DNA of 64,000 nt from Marivirga sericea. Lineage in GTDB: Bacteria > Bacteroidota > Bacteroidia > Cytophagales > Cyclobacteriaceae. Of this stretch, positions 10,512-20,664 are shown in pieces (position 1 is the first letter of the stretch; every line of letters starts with the position of its first letter). The translations under genes were made by a program, and so were the position numbers. Below the pieces are notes generated by a model. That model did no database searches. It saw only the letters and a program-made list of their open reading frames with translations, and had not been told where the DNA came from. The stretch is from positions 1-64,000 of the forward strand of contig NZ_FXAW01000004.1 in assembly GCF_900177665.1 (NCBI RefSeq), written 5' to 3'.

Positions 10512-13253
10512 TTGAGAAGAATCTTTATCATACTATTTCTATTCATTCTAATTTTGGCGAGTGGATATGGAATCTATTACTATTGGGACAAACAAAAAAG
10601 CTTAGATGCATGGTCTTTAGTTCCCGAAAACACATTCTTAGTTTACGAAAACAAGAACCTTGTTAGTGCTTGGAATAATATTCAAGACAATTCCATTTGG
10701 AAAGACCTTCAAAATATTGACTACTTCGCCTCTCTCAAAGAGAATTTTGAAGCATTAGATAGCTTGTCAGGAAGTAGTGGGATGCTTGATGATGTTTTTA
10801 GAAATAATCATCTTTTAGTTGGAATGTCAGTGATTGCCAATGATGATTTTGATTTTGTATTCTATCAGACATTAAAAAACACTGAACAAATCGAAATTAT
10901 TAAAAAGATAGAATCAAAATTTGACGAATTTGAAAAATCTGAAAGGATTTATAATAAGAATACGATTTACGAACTGAAAAGCAAAAGAAATGGCAAGACA
11001 TTTAGCTATGTGCTATTAAGAGGTAATTTCGTAGGGAGTTTTTCTCCTGTATTAGTGGAGGATGTCATCAGAAACTTAGAAAAAGACGAGACCAATTTTA
11101 AAGAAAGTATTGAAGAGGTATTTAAAATTGCCAATTTTCAAGATGATTTGGGAAATCTCTATGTGAATTTTAATAGACTGGATAAGATCGTAAAAATCTT
11201 CACCAAATCGAATCAATCAACGCTCTTCAATATACTTGCTCAATTTTCTGAAGGTGCATTTCTTGATCTCTTTCTGGACGATGATGATTTATATCTAAAT
11301 GGTTTTACATTTCCTCATGACTCGATCAGTTATTTAAACACCTACAGCAACCAAAAAGGAGGAGATGTTACTTTAGAGAATTACTTCCCATCCAAAACGG
11401 CGGTTGTTCTTCACGAGCGATTTGATGACGCTAAAACCTTTCAAGATAAAAAATTCAACTTTTGGAATAAACTTGATAACGAATTTGGACAAAAGAGGAA
11501 TCTGATTGCTGAACAATATGATACTGATTTCCGGGAATTTCATCAATTCATGTCAGGTGAGAATGCTCAAGCAATATTGAATAGCAACCAAGATTTAGAG
11601 GAAAATAAAAAACTTATTTTCATCAAAATGAATGATAAAAATGAGGGATTAAATAAATTCAATAAATTATCAGAAGAGGCTGCACTATTTACTAAGGATA
11701 CTTTGTATTACGAATTTTATGCAGATAATGAGATCAGGGAACTGGTTATAGAAGAATTCCCCTATTATTTACTAGGTAAAGATTTTAAAGGTTTTACTCA
11801 TACTTTCTTCACTTCTATTGATGATGTAATGATAATCAGTAATGATATCCAATCTTTAAAAGAGCTAATTCTGGATATGGAAACGGAAAACACCTGGGGA
11901 AAATCAATCAAAGAGAATCAATTTATAGAATCTACACTTCAAGAGTCCAACTTGAATGTATTTATTAATCTACCTCAAGCTTGGTCATTATTGCTCAGTA
12001 ACCTGAATGATAAATGGACTGATAACTTCAAACAAAATGAATTTCCAGTAAAGAATTTTGACATGCTTGCGATTCAATTTAGTCATGAAAATGACCGCTA
12101 CTATAGTAATGTAGAAATTTTACATTTGGACAATAAAGTCAATAACGAAATGAAATATTTCGATGAAGTGATGCAGGTCCAAATAGAAGCCCCTATTATT
12201 AGCAAACCTTATGTAGTTAAAAATCATACTACTAGCTTATTTGAAACACTAGTGCAGGATTCAGCATTCAACCTTCATTTAATATCTAACAATGGTGACG
12301 TCATCTGGACAGAACCATTAGATGCTCCAATTATAGGAGAAGTATTCCAAATAGATTACTATCAAAATAACAAATTACAATACGCTTTTGCCACTACCGA
12401 GAAAGTATACCTATTAGATAGAAATGGGATCGCACTAGAATATTTCCCGAAAACATTTGGCGATCAAAATATTGAGAATCAATATTTTAATGTGATTGAT
12501 TACGATAAGAGTAAAACGTACCGCCTCTTGATAGCAAAAGAAAATGGTGATATTTTCTTAACCAGCAAGTATGGTGATGAATTAGGAGATTGGAAACCTC
12601 TTAAAATGAATGAGAAAATTGCTGCTAGGCCGGAACACATCAGGATAAGAAGTAAAGATTTTATGGTCGTTCTTCAGGAGAATGGAATGGTAAAAGTCAT
12701 GAGCAGAAATGGTGAAATGAAGCCCAACTTCCCCCTTAATATAAATGACAGACTATCTGATAATTTATTTTTCGAAATTGGTAATAATTTCGAGAGTAGT
12801 TATTTAGTGACTATAACGAATGGTGGTGCTCTGGTAAAAACTAGTTTCACTGGTGAAATAAAAGAAAAAGAACAACTGTATATGCCGAATAAGGAGACTA
12901 TTTTCAAAATAGTGAAAAATGCTTCTGAACGAAGTTACATTTTAGCTAGGCAGGACTTGAACAGAGTAAGTTTATTGAAACCATCAGGCGAAATGATGTT
13001 CGAGAAGGATTATATTAATCAGGATGAAATGGAAATCCAGTATTACGAACTGGCTCCAAATAAAGAAATAATTGCAGTAACCGATAAAAAACAAGCTTTC
13101 ACTTACCTTTATACTACCGATGGACAATTAATAAACCAGCAACCCATAGAGAGCATGGACGAGATTGCCATGATTTACTACAACAAAGACAATGTTGTTC
13201 ATGTCTATAAATGCCATAAAAACACCTTCAGTATTCTAAAATTTAATATTTAA
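10512..13253 (+). CDS. Membrane-anchored hypothetical protein with DUF3352-like and propeller-like regions
   Basis: I do not recognise this 913-residue protein with certainty. It starts with TTG; no ATG fits before the membrane anchor (IFIILFLFILILASGYGIYY, about 4-23), and the -7 box just upstream supports this start. Residues 30-560 have a pattern seen in DUF3352-like envelope proteins (PENTFLVYENKNLVSAW; repeated pairs of alpha-beta units). Residues 575-913 look like repeated beta blades (NNGDVIWTEPLDAPIIGEV, ATTEKVYLLDRNG), as in PQQ or WD-type propellers. Most of the protein would lie in the periplasm. It ends two bases before the MscS gene, so the two are probably co-expressed. Confidence 0.7.
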   Translation: MRRIFIILFLFILILASGYGIYYYWDKQKSLDAWSLVPENTFLVYENKNLVSAWNNIQDNSIWKDLQNIDYFASLKENFEALDSLSGSSGMLDDVFRNNHLLVGMSVIANDDFDFVFYQTLKNTEQIEIIKKIESKFDEFEKSERIYNKNTIYELKSKRNGKTFSYVLLRGNFVGSFSPVLVEDVIRNLEKDETNFKESIEEVFKIANFQDDLGNLYVNFNRLDKIVKIFTKSNQSTLFNILAQFSEGAFLDLFLDDDDLYLNGFTFPHDSISYLNTYSNQKGGDVTLENYFPSKTAVVLHERFDDAKTFQDKKFNFWNKLDNEFGQKRNLIAEQYDTDFREFHQFMSGENAQAILNSNQDLEENKKLIFIKMNDKNEGLNKFNKLSEEAALFTKDTLYYEFYADNEIRELVIEEFPYYLLGKDFKGFTHTFFTSIDDVMIISNDIQSLKELILDMETENTWGKSIKENQFIESTLQESNLNVFINLPQAWSLLLSNLNDKWTDNFKQNEFPVKNFDMLAIQFSHENDRYYSNVEILHLDNKVNNEMKYFDEVMQVQIEAPIISKPYVVKNHTTSLFETLVQDSAFNLHLISNNGDVIWTEPLDAPIIGEVFQIDYYQNNKLQYAFATTEKVYLLDRNGIALEYFPKTFGDQNIENQYFNVIDYDKSKTYRLLIAKENGDIFLTSKYGDELGDWKPLKMNEKIAARPEHIRIRSKDFMVVLQENGMVKVMSRNGEMKPNFPLNINDRLSDNLFFEIGNNFESSYLVTITNGGALVKTSFTGEIKEKEQLYMPNKETIFKIVKNASERSYILARQDLNRVSLLKPSGEMMFEKDYINQDEMEIQYYELAPNKEIIAVTDKKQAFTYLYTTDGQLINQQPIESMDEIAMIYYNKDNVVHVYKCHKNTFSILKFNI

Positions 13254-13255
13254 AA

Positions 13256-14869
13256 ATGAGATATTTTTTAATACTTTTTATCTTCATATCCCACAGCATT
13301 TTCAGTCAAAGTGAGGAAAACAAAGCATTACCTGCAAACAGCTTAGCTTCTCCAAAAGCCACTGTTAATACATTTCTTCAAAATTTGCAGGAAGATGAAT
13401 TTCACCCCAAATTAGCCGCAAAGACACTTAACCCTCAATATACTAAAGGCAAAGATGCAGAATTGATTATAACTCAGTTAAAGCAGGTCTTAGATGGTGC
13501 GGGTGTGCTGATAGACATCGATGAGATTCCCGAAAACCCAAATTATGCAGACTCAGCTGACAAAGCAAGATATTATCTTTCCGAAATTGAGTTCCCACAA
13601 ATTTACCTAGAAAAAAGTAATGACAAATGGTACTTTAGTAAAAAGACGATCGAAAAAACTGAAGAACTACACCAACAAGTCTATCCTTTTGGCACCGATA
13701 AACTAATGAATATTTTACCCAAAATGGGGACTCAGAAGATTATAGGCCTACATACTTGGCAATATATCAGTATATTAATTTTGATTATTATCTGTGTACT
13801 GATTCATAAATTATTAAGTTGGTTTTTCGATTGGTTAATTTACCAATTGCTAAGAAACAAGGGATACGGAAATATTGCGCACGATTACATCATGCCTGTA
13901 GCAAAACCCTTTAGCCTTTTAATTATTGTCGGTATTTTAATTATTCTAATTCCAGTTCTGCAATTACCGATTGCATTTAATCATTACTTTATTCTACTCC
14001 TTAGAGCATTACTTCCGCTTTTTGCCACTATGATGGTTTATAAAATTGTGGATATACTGGGAGAATACATGCTTAAAAAAGCTGCCCAAACCGAAACTAC
14101 AATGGACGATCAGATTGTCCCAATACTCAAAAGAGTATTAAAAATATTTGTTGTGATTATCGGATTTTTATATATCCTAAACAATTTAAGATTTGATATA
14201 ACAGCATTGCTTGCTGGAATATCCATTGGGGGTTTGGCATTTGCACTAGCAGCACAAGACACCATCAAAAACTTCTTCGGCTCTTTAATGATACTGTTTG
14301 ACAAACCATTCCAAATTGGAGATTGGGTAACTGCTGGTGACATCGATGGAACAGTGGAAGAAGTAGGTTTTCGCTCAACAAGAGTTAGAACTTTTAGAAA
14401 TTCGTTAATCACTGTACCGAATGGCAAATTGGCCGATATGCCAGTAGATAATCACGGGTTGCGGAAATACAGGAGATTTTATACAACTATTACCATCACC
14501 TATGACACGCCCACGCACCTAATAGAAGCTTTTACTGAAGGGTTAAAGAAAATTGTAGAAGAGCATCCTAAAACATGGAAAGAATTCTATAATATCTATT
14601 TCAATAATATGTCTGCATTCTCACTTGACATTATGTTCTATGTATTTTTAGACGTACCAACGTGGGGAGAAGAACTGAAATACAAAGAAGAACTCTTATT
14701 AAGTATAATGAAACTTGCTAAACAGTTAGGAATCAATTTTGCTTTTCCAACTCAAACGCTACATATGGAAAACTTCCCTGGGCAGCCATCGTTATCTCCA
14801 AAATACCAAGAAAAAGATCAGGTTTTGGAAAGGCTAAAAAACTTCTCATCTTCATCAAACCCGAAATAA
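13256..14869 (+). CDS. MscS-family mechanosensitive channel
   Basis: This 537-residue inner-membrane protein has a signal peptide (MRYFLILFIFISHSIFSQ), a periplasmic N-terminal region (about 18-160) and then about five membrane helices. The pore-lining helix and the beta domain carry the MscS signature: LAGISIGGLAFALAAQDTIK, then a GSLMILFDKPFQIGDWV segment and VEEVGFRSTRVRTFRNSLITVPNG. MscS channels open under membrane tension and let ions out during osmotic downshock. The long N-terminal part is larger than in E. coli MscS and may bind an envelope partner, perhaps the product of the gene two bases upstream. Confidence 0.92.
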   Translation: MRYFLILFIFISHSIFSQSEENKALPANSLASPKATVNTFLQNLQEDEFHPKLAAKTLNPQYTKGKDAELIITQLKQVLDGAGVLIDIDEIPENPNYADSADKARYYLSEIEFPQIYLEKSNDKWYFSKKTIEKTEELHQQVYPFGTDKLMNILPKMGTQKIIGLHTWQYISILILIIICVLIHKLLSWFFDWLIYQLLRNKGYGNIAHDYIMPVAKPFSLLIIVGILIILIPVLQLPIAFNHYFILLLRALLPLFATMMVYKIVDILGEYMLKKAAQTETTMDDQIVPILKRVLKIFVVIIGFLYILNNLRFDITALLAGISIGGLAFALAAQDTIKNFFGSLMILFDKPFQIGDWVTAGDIDGTVEEVGFRSTRVRTFRNSLITVPNGKLADMPVDNHGLRKYRRFYTTITITYDTPTHLIEAFTEGLKKIVEEHPKTWKEFYNIYFNNMSAFSLDIMFYVFLDVPTWGEELKYKEELLLSIMKLAKQLGINFAFPTQTLHMENFPGQPSLSPKYQEKDQVLERLKNFSSSSNPK

Positions 14870-14907
14870 AAGCTAATTTTGACTGAAAAATTTAAAAATA
14901 GGAACTA

Positions 14908-16065
14908 ATGAGCAAGTCTAGTAAATACAGATTTGGGACAAAGGCAATTCATTCGGGAATTGAACCTGATCCGGCCACGGGAGCCATCATGACTCCTATC
15001 TATCAAACGTCAACATATGTCCAAAGCGCTCCAGGAGAGCATAAAGGATACGAATATAGTCGCTCTAATAATCCAACGCGTAAGGCTCTTGAGAACAGTC
15101 TTGCTGCTCTAGAAAATGCAGATTATGGACATTGCTTTGCATCAGGACTTGCTGCTATTGATGCAATTATCAAAACCTTAAAACCAGGAGACGAAGTTAT
15201 CAGTACCAATGATTTATACGGAGGATCGTACAGGATCTTTACTAAAATATTCGAAGATTTCGGCATTCGATTTCATTTCGTTGATATGCTGGATGCCCCT
15301 GCCATTGAACAGCACATCAATGAAAAGACGAAACTCATCTGGGTAGAAACCCCTACTAACCCAATGATGAATATTATTGATATTGAAGCGGTTTCAAAAA
15401 TTGCAAAAAAGCATTATGTTTTACTGGGAGTGGATAATACTTTCTCAACACCTTATTTGCAAAACCCATTGGATCTAGGTGCTGATTTTGTCATGCATTC
15501 TCTCACGAAGTATATAGCAGGGCATTCAGATGTTATTATGGGCGCATTAGCAACGAGCAACAAGGCATTTTCTGATAAAATTACTTTCATTCAAAATGCT
15601 AGTGGGGCGGTACCAGGTCCTCAAGATTGCTTTTTAGTCTTACGAGGAATTAAAACACTACACTTAAGAATGCAAAGGCACTGCGAAAACGGAGCTGGGG
15701 TAGCGAATTTCTTAAAATCGCATCCAAAAGTTGATAAAGTTTTCTGGCCCGGCTTTGCTTCACATCCAAATCATGACATAGCTAGCAAACAAATGCATGG
15801 TTTTGGAGGCATGATATCTTTTTCTTTAAAGGAAAATTCCCAAGAGGCCGCCACGGCAGTTCTAAAGAGATTTGAATTATTCACTTTGGCCGAGTCTCTT
15901 GGAGGAGTTGAATCATTAAGTGGGCACCCCGCAACTATGACGCATGCGAGTATTCCTAAAGAAGAGCGAATAAAAGTGGGGCTTTCCGATTCTTTAATTC
16001 GACTAAGTGTCGGGATTGAAGATATCGAGGATTTAATACAAGATTTAAAGCAGGCATTATCCTAA
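14908..16065 (+). CDS. Cys/Met-metabolism PLP enzyme (cystathionine gamma-synthase/lyase)
   Basis: This 385-residue fold-type I PLP enzyme belongs to the transsulfuration family. The PLP lysine is Lys201 in HSLTKYIAGHSD; YEYSRSNNPTR (about 48-58) binds the phosphate from the neighbouring subunit, and TPTNPMM and GVDNTFSTPYLQNP are standard. The C-terminus SLGGVESLSGHPATMTH is seen in both gamma-synthases and gamma-lyases. Which reaction it runs (making cystathionine, or splitting it to cysteine) cannot be settled by eye. The gene is followed after six bases by the acyltransferase gene, but the functions do not suggest a link. Confidence 0.88.
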   Translation: MSKSSKYRFGTKAIHSGIEPDPATGAIMTPIYQTSTYVQSAPGEHKGYEYSRSNNPTRKALENSLAALENADYGHCFASGLAAIDAIIKTLKPGDEVISTNDLYGGSYRIFTKIFEDFGIRFHFVDMLDAPAIEQHINEKTKLIWVETPTNPMMNIIDIEAVSKIAKKHYVLLGVDNTFSTPYLQNPLDLGADFVMHSLTKYIAGHSDVIMGALATSNKAFSDKITFIQNASGAVPGPQDCFLVLRGIKTLHLRMQRHCENGAGVANFLKSHPKVDKVFWPGFASHPNHDIASKQMHGFGGMISFSLKENSQEAATAVLKRFELFTLAESLGGVESLSGHPATMTHASIPKEERIKVGLSDSLIRLSVGIEDIEDLIQDLKQALS

Positions 16066-16071
16066 GATGAT

Positions 16072-17757
16072 ATGAAGCTGAAGCGCTATAGAAGTAAAAG
16101 AAAATACGAACCTATATTACCAGGGCCTCGCGAGTGGCCAGTGGTACAATTGAGTCGTAATAAAAAACAATTCCTTAAAGAAGTAGTAAAAGAAGCCTAT
16201 GAGAGAATTAAAGGAAATACCAGAAATAAAACAGCTTTAATAGAAGAGCTAGAAACAACCTTATACAAAGAAAAAGCGAGAATTAGGCAAACTCCTTGGA
16301 AGGTAGATCCAGATGATGAACATCAATTCTGGGGTAAAGTAAAAGATGAGCTTCTGGAAATTTCGCAACAGAAAACCAAAGATGAAGAAAAAGCCAATAA
16401 GGTACTTCATAACATCATCGAGCGCTACGCAGAAGAAATTGCTGGAAACTTTAATACAAGCCACTACAGGTTTGCAAGAGGTCTTGTTACTTTCGGTTTC
16501 AATAGATTATTGAATGCTGCACGAATCAAAAAATTAGGTGGGTTTTGGAGCAATGAACTCACCATGAATGATAAAATCCAAATCAATGGCGAAGTTGAAA
16601 AATTGCGAACCTTAGCCAAAAAAGGAACAATAGTTATTGTACCTACTCATTCCAGTAATTTGGATTCCATTTTGATAGGTTGGGTTATTTACACATTAGG
16701 TCTCCCACCAGTTATTTATGGAGCAGGGCTAAACCTATTTAATATTAGTGTCATTTCCTATTTCATGAATAGTCTAGGTGCTTATAAGGTCGATAGGCGT
16801 AAAAAAAATATGATCTACCTCGAAACCCTTAAAGCTTATTCTGCACTGGCTTTAAAAAAAGGATGTCAAAGCTTGTTTTTTCCTGGTGGAACGCGTTCGA
16901 GGGACGGAAGGGTAGAAAAAGAACTCAAATTAGGGCTCTTAGGTACTGCCATTGAAGCTCAAAGATCTAATTATCAAGAGCATGGAAAAGATTCAGAAAA
17001 AATATTTATTGTTCCTGTCAGTTTAAATTACCACTTCGTTTTAGAAGCACCTAGCCTGATTAGGCAATATCTAGAAAAACAAGGTCAGGAACGTTATTAT
17101 GTAGAAAATGATGAATTTTCTTCCTCTTACAAAATCATAACATTCTTGTTCAAGTTTTTTACTAAAGGCTCTGATATTTCGGTTTCCATTGGTGAGGCTA
17201 TGGATATATTAGGTAATAAAGTTGACGAGGAAGGGCGAAGCTTTGATTCAAAAGGAAGAGAAATCCAACCGCAAGATTACTTTGTTTTTCAAGACAAGAT
17301 TACAGTAAATAAGCAAAGGGAGGCAGAATACACGAGGATGTTATCCAAAAAAATTGTGGAACAGTATAGCAAAATTGCTCGCGTTTTTTCGAGTCATTTA
17401 ATAGCATTTACTGCCTTTGAGATGATCCGAAAGCGGAATAAAAAACTGGACTTATTTTCTTTATTGAGATTGCCAGAAGAAGACCTTGCGATCGATTTTA
17501 ATGAATTCAGAATCACTAGTCAGCGAATTAAAAATAAGATTGAAGATAGAATAAAAGAAGGTCGGATGTCGCAAGCAGAACATATGGACGATACTATCGA
17601 TAACATTATTGAACATGGCTTATTGAATTTAGGAATGTATCATTCTAAAAGACCTTTAATAAAGACAAAGCAAGGAGATATAACCACAATGGATATGAAT
17701 CTTTTGTATTTTTACAGAAACAGACTAGACGGATATGGGCTCGAAAAACATATTTGA
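16072..17757 (+). CDS. PlsB-like glycerol-3-phosphate acyltransferase
   Basis: This 561-residue protein carries the acyltransferase motifs: HSSNLD (His193-Asp198, the HX4D catalytic box) and LFFPGGTRSRDGR (about 268-280, glycerol-3-phosphate binding). The N- and C-terminal flanks (1-180 and 330-561) are long, as in PlsB/GPAT enzymes and unlike the short PlsC. The next gene, gpsA, starts inside its last 23 bases, and GpsA makes glycerol-3-phosphate, which supports a first-step acylation in phospholipid synthesis. A 1-acyl-glycerol-3-phosphate or other acyl acceptor cannot be excluded. Confidence 0.8.
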   Translation: MKLKRYRSKRKYEPILPGPREWPVVQLSRNKKQFLKEVVKEAYERIKGNTRNKTALIEELETTLYKEKARIRQTPWKVDPDDEHQFWGKVKDELLEISQQKTKDEEKANKVLHNIIERYAEEIAGNFNTSHYRFARGLVTFGFNRLLNAARIKKLGGFWSNELTMNDKIQINGEVEKLRTLAKKGTIVIVPTHSSNLDSILIGWVIYTLGLPPVIYGAGLNLFNISVISYFMNSLGAYKVDRRKKNMIYLETLKAYSALALKKGCQSLFFPGGTRSRDGRVEKELKLGLLGTAIEAQRSNYQEHGKDSEKIFIVPVSLNYHFVLEAPSLIRQYLEKQGQERYYVENDEFSSSYKIITFLFKFFTKGSDISVSIGEAMDILGNKVDEEGRSFDSKGREIQPQDYFVFQDKITVNKQREAEYTRMLSKKIVEQYSKIARVFSSHLIAFTAFEMIRKRNKKLDLFSLLRLPEEDLAIDFNEFRITSQRIKNKIEDRIKEGRMSQAEHMDDTIDNIIEHGLLNLGMYHSKRPLIKTKQGDITTMDMNLLYFYRNRLDGYGLEKHI

Positions 17758-18790
17758 CAAACCAATTGGAGTTATCGGTGCAGGTAGTTTTGGGCTTTCC
17801 GTAGCTAACCTCTTAGCAGAAAACTCTGAAGTTTTGCTGTACGCAAGAAATCCCGAGGCATTAGAAAGCATAAATAAGAAAAGAGAATGGAATAGCTATC
17901 CCCTACATGAAAATGTAACAGCTATTGACGATCTACAACGATTAGCTGATACTTGCGACATTATTTTCCCCGTTGTGCCTTCTGCAAACTTCCGAGAGAT
18001 GATGAGAAGTCTTTCACCTTTCCTTCATCCTTATCATATATTGATTCATGGGACTAAGGGCTTAAACCTTACGCTCCCAGAAGGGAAAACTTTAGCAGAT
18101 ATGCAAGTACTTGAAAGACAGCACATCAAAACCATGAGCGAGCTGATCATGGAAGAGAGTGTTGTAGTAAGAGTGGGGTGTCTTGCAGGTCCTAATCTTG
18201 CAAAGGAAATTTCGCAAGGACTACCAGCCGCCACTGTGGTAGCCAGTCCTTTTAATGAAGTAATCCAGATAGGACAACAATTACTAAGAAGTGATAGATT
18301 TCAAGTATACGGCAACCCCGACTTGATCGGGATAGAACTTTGCGGTGTCTTAAAAAACATTATTGCTATAGCTTCAGGAGCATTATCGGGCTTAGGTCTG
18401 GGTGAGAATGCACGTTCATTATTGATCAGCAGAGGGATGGTAGAAATGATCTATTTAGGAAAAGCATTAGGCGGCAATGTCCGGTCTTTCATCGGATTAG
18501 CCGGTATAGGAGATCTAATGGCTACCTCCCATTCTACCTTAAGTAGAAACTTCACCGTTGGAAGGCGATTAGCAGAGGGCGAAACGTTGGATAATATACT
18601 TGCCGATATGCATGAGGTGGCAGAAGGAGTCAATACTATTATGATTGCAAAAAAAATTGCCGAGAGTTTTAAAGTGAGAGCTCCAATTACCGAAATATTA
18701 CACCGAGTTCTGTTTGAAGGGCTTACGATGGAAGAAGCAGTTCAATACCTCATGAAATATCCGCTTAATGTAGATGTAGATTTTATCTAA
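17735..18790 (+). CDS. gpsA: NAD(P)-dependent glycerol-3-phosphate dehydrogenase
   Basis: Reduces dihydroxyacetone phosphate to sn-glycerol-3-phosphate in the cytosol for membrane lipid synthesis. The 351-residue protein begins with the Rossmann motif IGVIGAGSFGLSVANLLAE (about 11-29). HGTKGLN near residue 108, GPNLAKEI near 151, the catalytic lysine in GVLKNIIAIASGALSGLGLG and GLAGIGDLMATS are all as expected. It overlaps the acyltransferase gene by 23 bases in another frame, which implies tight co-expression. The length is about 15 residues above E. coli GpsA, mainly at the N-terminus and in loops. Confidence 0.95.
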   Translation: MGSKNIFDKPIGVIGAGSFGLSVANLLAENSEVLLYARNPEALESINKKREWNSYPLHENVTAIDDLQRLADTCDIIFPVVPSANFREMMRSLSPFLHPYHILIHGTKGLNLTLPEGKTLADMQVLERQHIKTMSELIMEESVVVRVGCLAGPNLAKEISQGLPAATVVASPFNEVIQIGQQLLRSDRFQVYGNPDLIGIELCGVLKNIIAIASGALSGLGLGENARSLLISRGMVEMIYLGKALGGNVRSFIGLAGIGDLMATSHSTLSRNFTVGRRLAEGETLDNILADMHEVAEGVNTIMIAKKIAESFKVRAPITEILHRVLFEGLTMEEAVQYLMKYPLNVDVDFI

Positions 18791-18839
18791 TTCCTGCTAA
18801 AGCAAATTAAAATTCCATTCTATTTCTCATATAAAATTT

Positions 18840-18847
18840 TATCTTTG
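18840..18847 (+). promoter_or_regulatory. -7 box upstream of parA
   Basis: TATCTTTG fits TAnnTTTG exactly, about 125 bases before the parA start, giving a fairly long leader. No parS-like palindrome was found nearby. Confidence 0.45.
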
Positions 18848-18971
18848 TGGTTCGCTAAAAAATTTGGTGACTGAAATAGATACTTGCTCGATTCATCAAT
18901 ATTTTGAATAAGTCAAATCAGAATTAAGTCAGTTTGCCGATTAACTTTTTAAAGCTAAAACTTAAATAAAT

Positions 18972-19745
18972 ATGGGTAAAGTAATTGCAATTGCTAATCA
19001 AAAAGGAGGAGTAGGTAAAACCACATCAGCTATTAATCTTGCAGCAAGTTTAGCTGCTTTAGAGTATAAAACGCTTATTGTTGATGCTGACCCTCAGGCA
19101 AATTCTACTTCAGGAATAGGATACAACCCTAAAGAAATAGAAAGCAGTATTTATGAATGTATGGTGGATGAGGTTGATGCTCAAGACATCATAGTGGAAA
19201 CTGACCTAGATTACTTGCATATCTTACCTTCTCATATAAATTTAGTTGGAGCCGAAGTTGAAATGGTGAATATTAAAAACAGGGAAGAAAGAATGCGTGA
19301 CGCACTTAAAAAAGTACGAAAAAAATATGACTTCATTATCATTGATTGCTCTCCTTCCCTAGGTTTAATAACTATTAACGCTTTAACTGCTGCTGACTCA
19401 GTGATTATTCCTGTGCAATGCGAATATTTTGCACTTGAAGGTTTGGGTAAATTATTGAATACAATTAAGATTATTCAAACACGTTTGAATAAGGATTTGG
19501 AAATTGAAGGTATTTTATTAACCATGTACGATGTGCGCTTAAATCTCTCTAATCAAGTAGTAGATGAGGTAAAACAACACTTTAGCAAAATGGTTTTTGA
19601 AACTTTGATACCTAGGAATATTAAATTAAGTGAATCCCCAAGTTTTGGATTACCTGCTATTGCTCATGATGCAGAAAGCAAAGGGGCAATTAGCTATTTA
19701 AATTTAGCAAAAGAAATAATAAACAATAACGGATTAGGAAAATAG
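18972..19745 (+). CDS. parA: ParA/Soj chromosome-partitioning ATPase
   Basis: This 257-residue ATPase of the deviant Walker A (MinD/ParA) type moves or separates chromosome origins together with Par[19 protein letters not shown] (about 10-27) is the deviant Walker A motif with the signature lysine; [10 protein letters not shown] is the A' motif, and [14 protein letters not shown] is Walker B. There is no N-terminal HTH, so it is the small chromosomal Soj type, not a plasmid ParA. parB follows three bases later. It opens a conserved Bacteroidota block that continues to lepB. Confidence 0.97.
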   Translation: MGKVIAIANQKGGVGKTTSAINLAASLAALEYKTLIVDADPQANSTSGIGYNPKEIESSIYECMVDEVDAQDIIVETDLDYLHILPSHINLVGAEVEMVNIKNREERMRDALKKVRKKYDFIIIDCSPSLGLITINALTAADSVIIPVQCEYFALEGLGKLLNTIKIIQTRLNKDLEIEGILLTMYDVRLNLSNQVVDEVKQHFSKMVFETLIPRNIKLSESPSFGLPAIAHDAESKGAISYLNLAKEIINNNGLGK

Positions 19746-19748
19746 CGG

Positions 19749-20663
19749 ATGGCGAAGAAAACCAGAAAAGCATTAGGAAGAGGCTTAGGCGCTCTTTTAG
19801 AAGATTCAAACACAGACCAAAAATCTTCTAATAAAGAAACAAGGGATATAACAGATATATCAAGTGGGGCTTCTATTAATGAAATTCCATTAGACCAAAT
19901 AGAGGTCAATCCATTTCAGCCTCGTACGGATTTTGACAAACAAGCTTTGGAAGAATTAGCCGATTCAATCAAAGTTCAAGGTATTATTCAACCTATTACT
20001 GTTCGAAAACTAAGCAAAGACAGTTACCAGCTCATTTCGGGAGAAAGAAGGACTCAAGCCTCAAAATTAGCTGGTCTAAAATCTATACCAGCTTATATTA
20101 GAATTGCGGATGATCAGCAAATGCTTGAAATGGCATTGATTGAAAATATTCAACGTGAAAATCTGAACTCTATTGAAATTGCTTTAAGCTACCAAAGACT
20201 ACTAACGGAATGCGATTTAAAGCAAGAGCAATTAGGTGACCGAGTTGGCAAGAACAGGACCACCGTCAATAATTATTTAAGGCTATTGAAGCTTCCACCG
20301 GATATTCAATTAGCTATACGTGATAAAAGGATCAGCATGGGGCATGCGCGTGCCATTATCAATATTGACGATGTTGATAAGCAATTGGATGTATTCAATA
20401 GAACGCTAAAAGATGATCTATCGGTTCGAAAAGTGGAAGCATTAGTTCGAGAACTAACCAGCGGAGAATCTAGTGAGAAGGATAAACCAGCGAAAGCTGA
20501 AATGCCTTACGAAGCCAAGCAAGTGCAAAGCAAGCTATCCTCTCATTTTGGCACAAAAATTGGTATGAAGATTGACAAAAATAACAAAGGCGAAATAAAA
20601 ATTCCATTTTTATCTAAAGACGATTTAAACAGAATTTTAGACATTCTTTCAGTCGAATTATAA
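19749..20663 (+). CDS. parB: ParB/Spo0J chromosome-partitioning protein
   Basis: This 304-residue parS-binding CTPase begins KKTRKALGRGLGALLED, the short N-terminal stretch that stimulates ParA. The ParB/sulfiredoxin-like domain (about 38-125) has NPFQPRTDF and the CTP-binding ISGERRTQASKLAG. MALIENIQRENLNSIE and the HTH region with LGDRVGKNRTTVNNYLRLL follow. The last 45 residues are the dimer domain. parA lies just upstream. A parS palindrome was not seen in the window. Confidence 0.96.
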   Translation: MAKKTRKALGRGLGALLEDSNTDQKSSNKETRDITDISSGASINEIPLDQIEVNPFQPRTDFDKQALEELADSIKVQGIIQPITVRKLSKDSYQLISGERRTQASKLAGLKSIPAYIRIADDQQMLEMALIENIQRENLNSIEIALSYQRLLTECDLKQEQLGDRVGKNRTTVNNYLRLLKLPPDIQLAIRDKRISMGHARAIINIDDVDKQLDVFNRTLKDDLSVRKVEALVRELTSGESSEKDKPAKAEMPYEAKQVQSKLSSHFGTKIGMKIDKNNKGEIKIPFLSKDDLNRILDILSVEL

Positions 20664-20664
20664 A

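Noticed and set aside
10481-10666. A 61-codon frame overlapping the start of the 913-residue protein
   Set aside because: It lies within the signal-anchor coding region in another frame, and its start lies in the -7 box.
14870-14907. A SAM-type riboswitch ahead of the transsulfuration enzyme
   Set aside because: The gap is only 38 bases, too short, and shows no structure.
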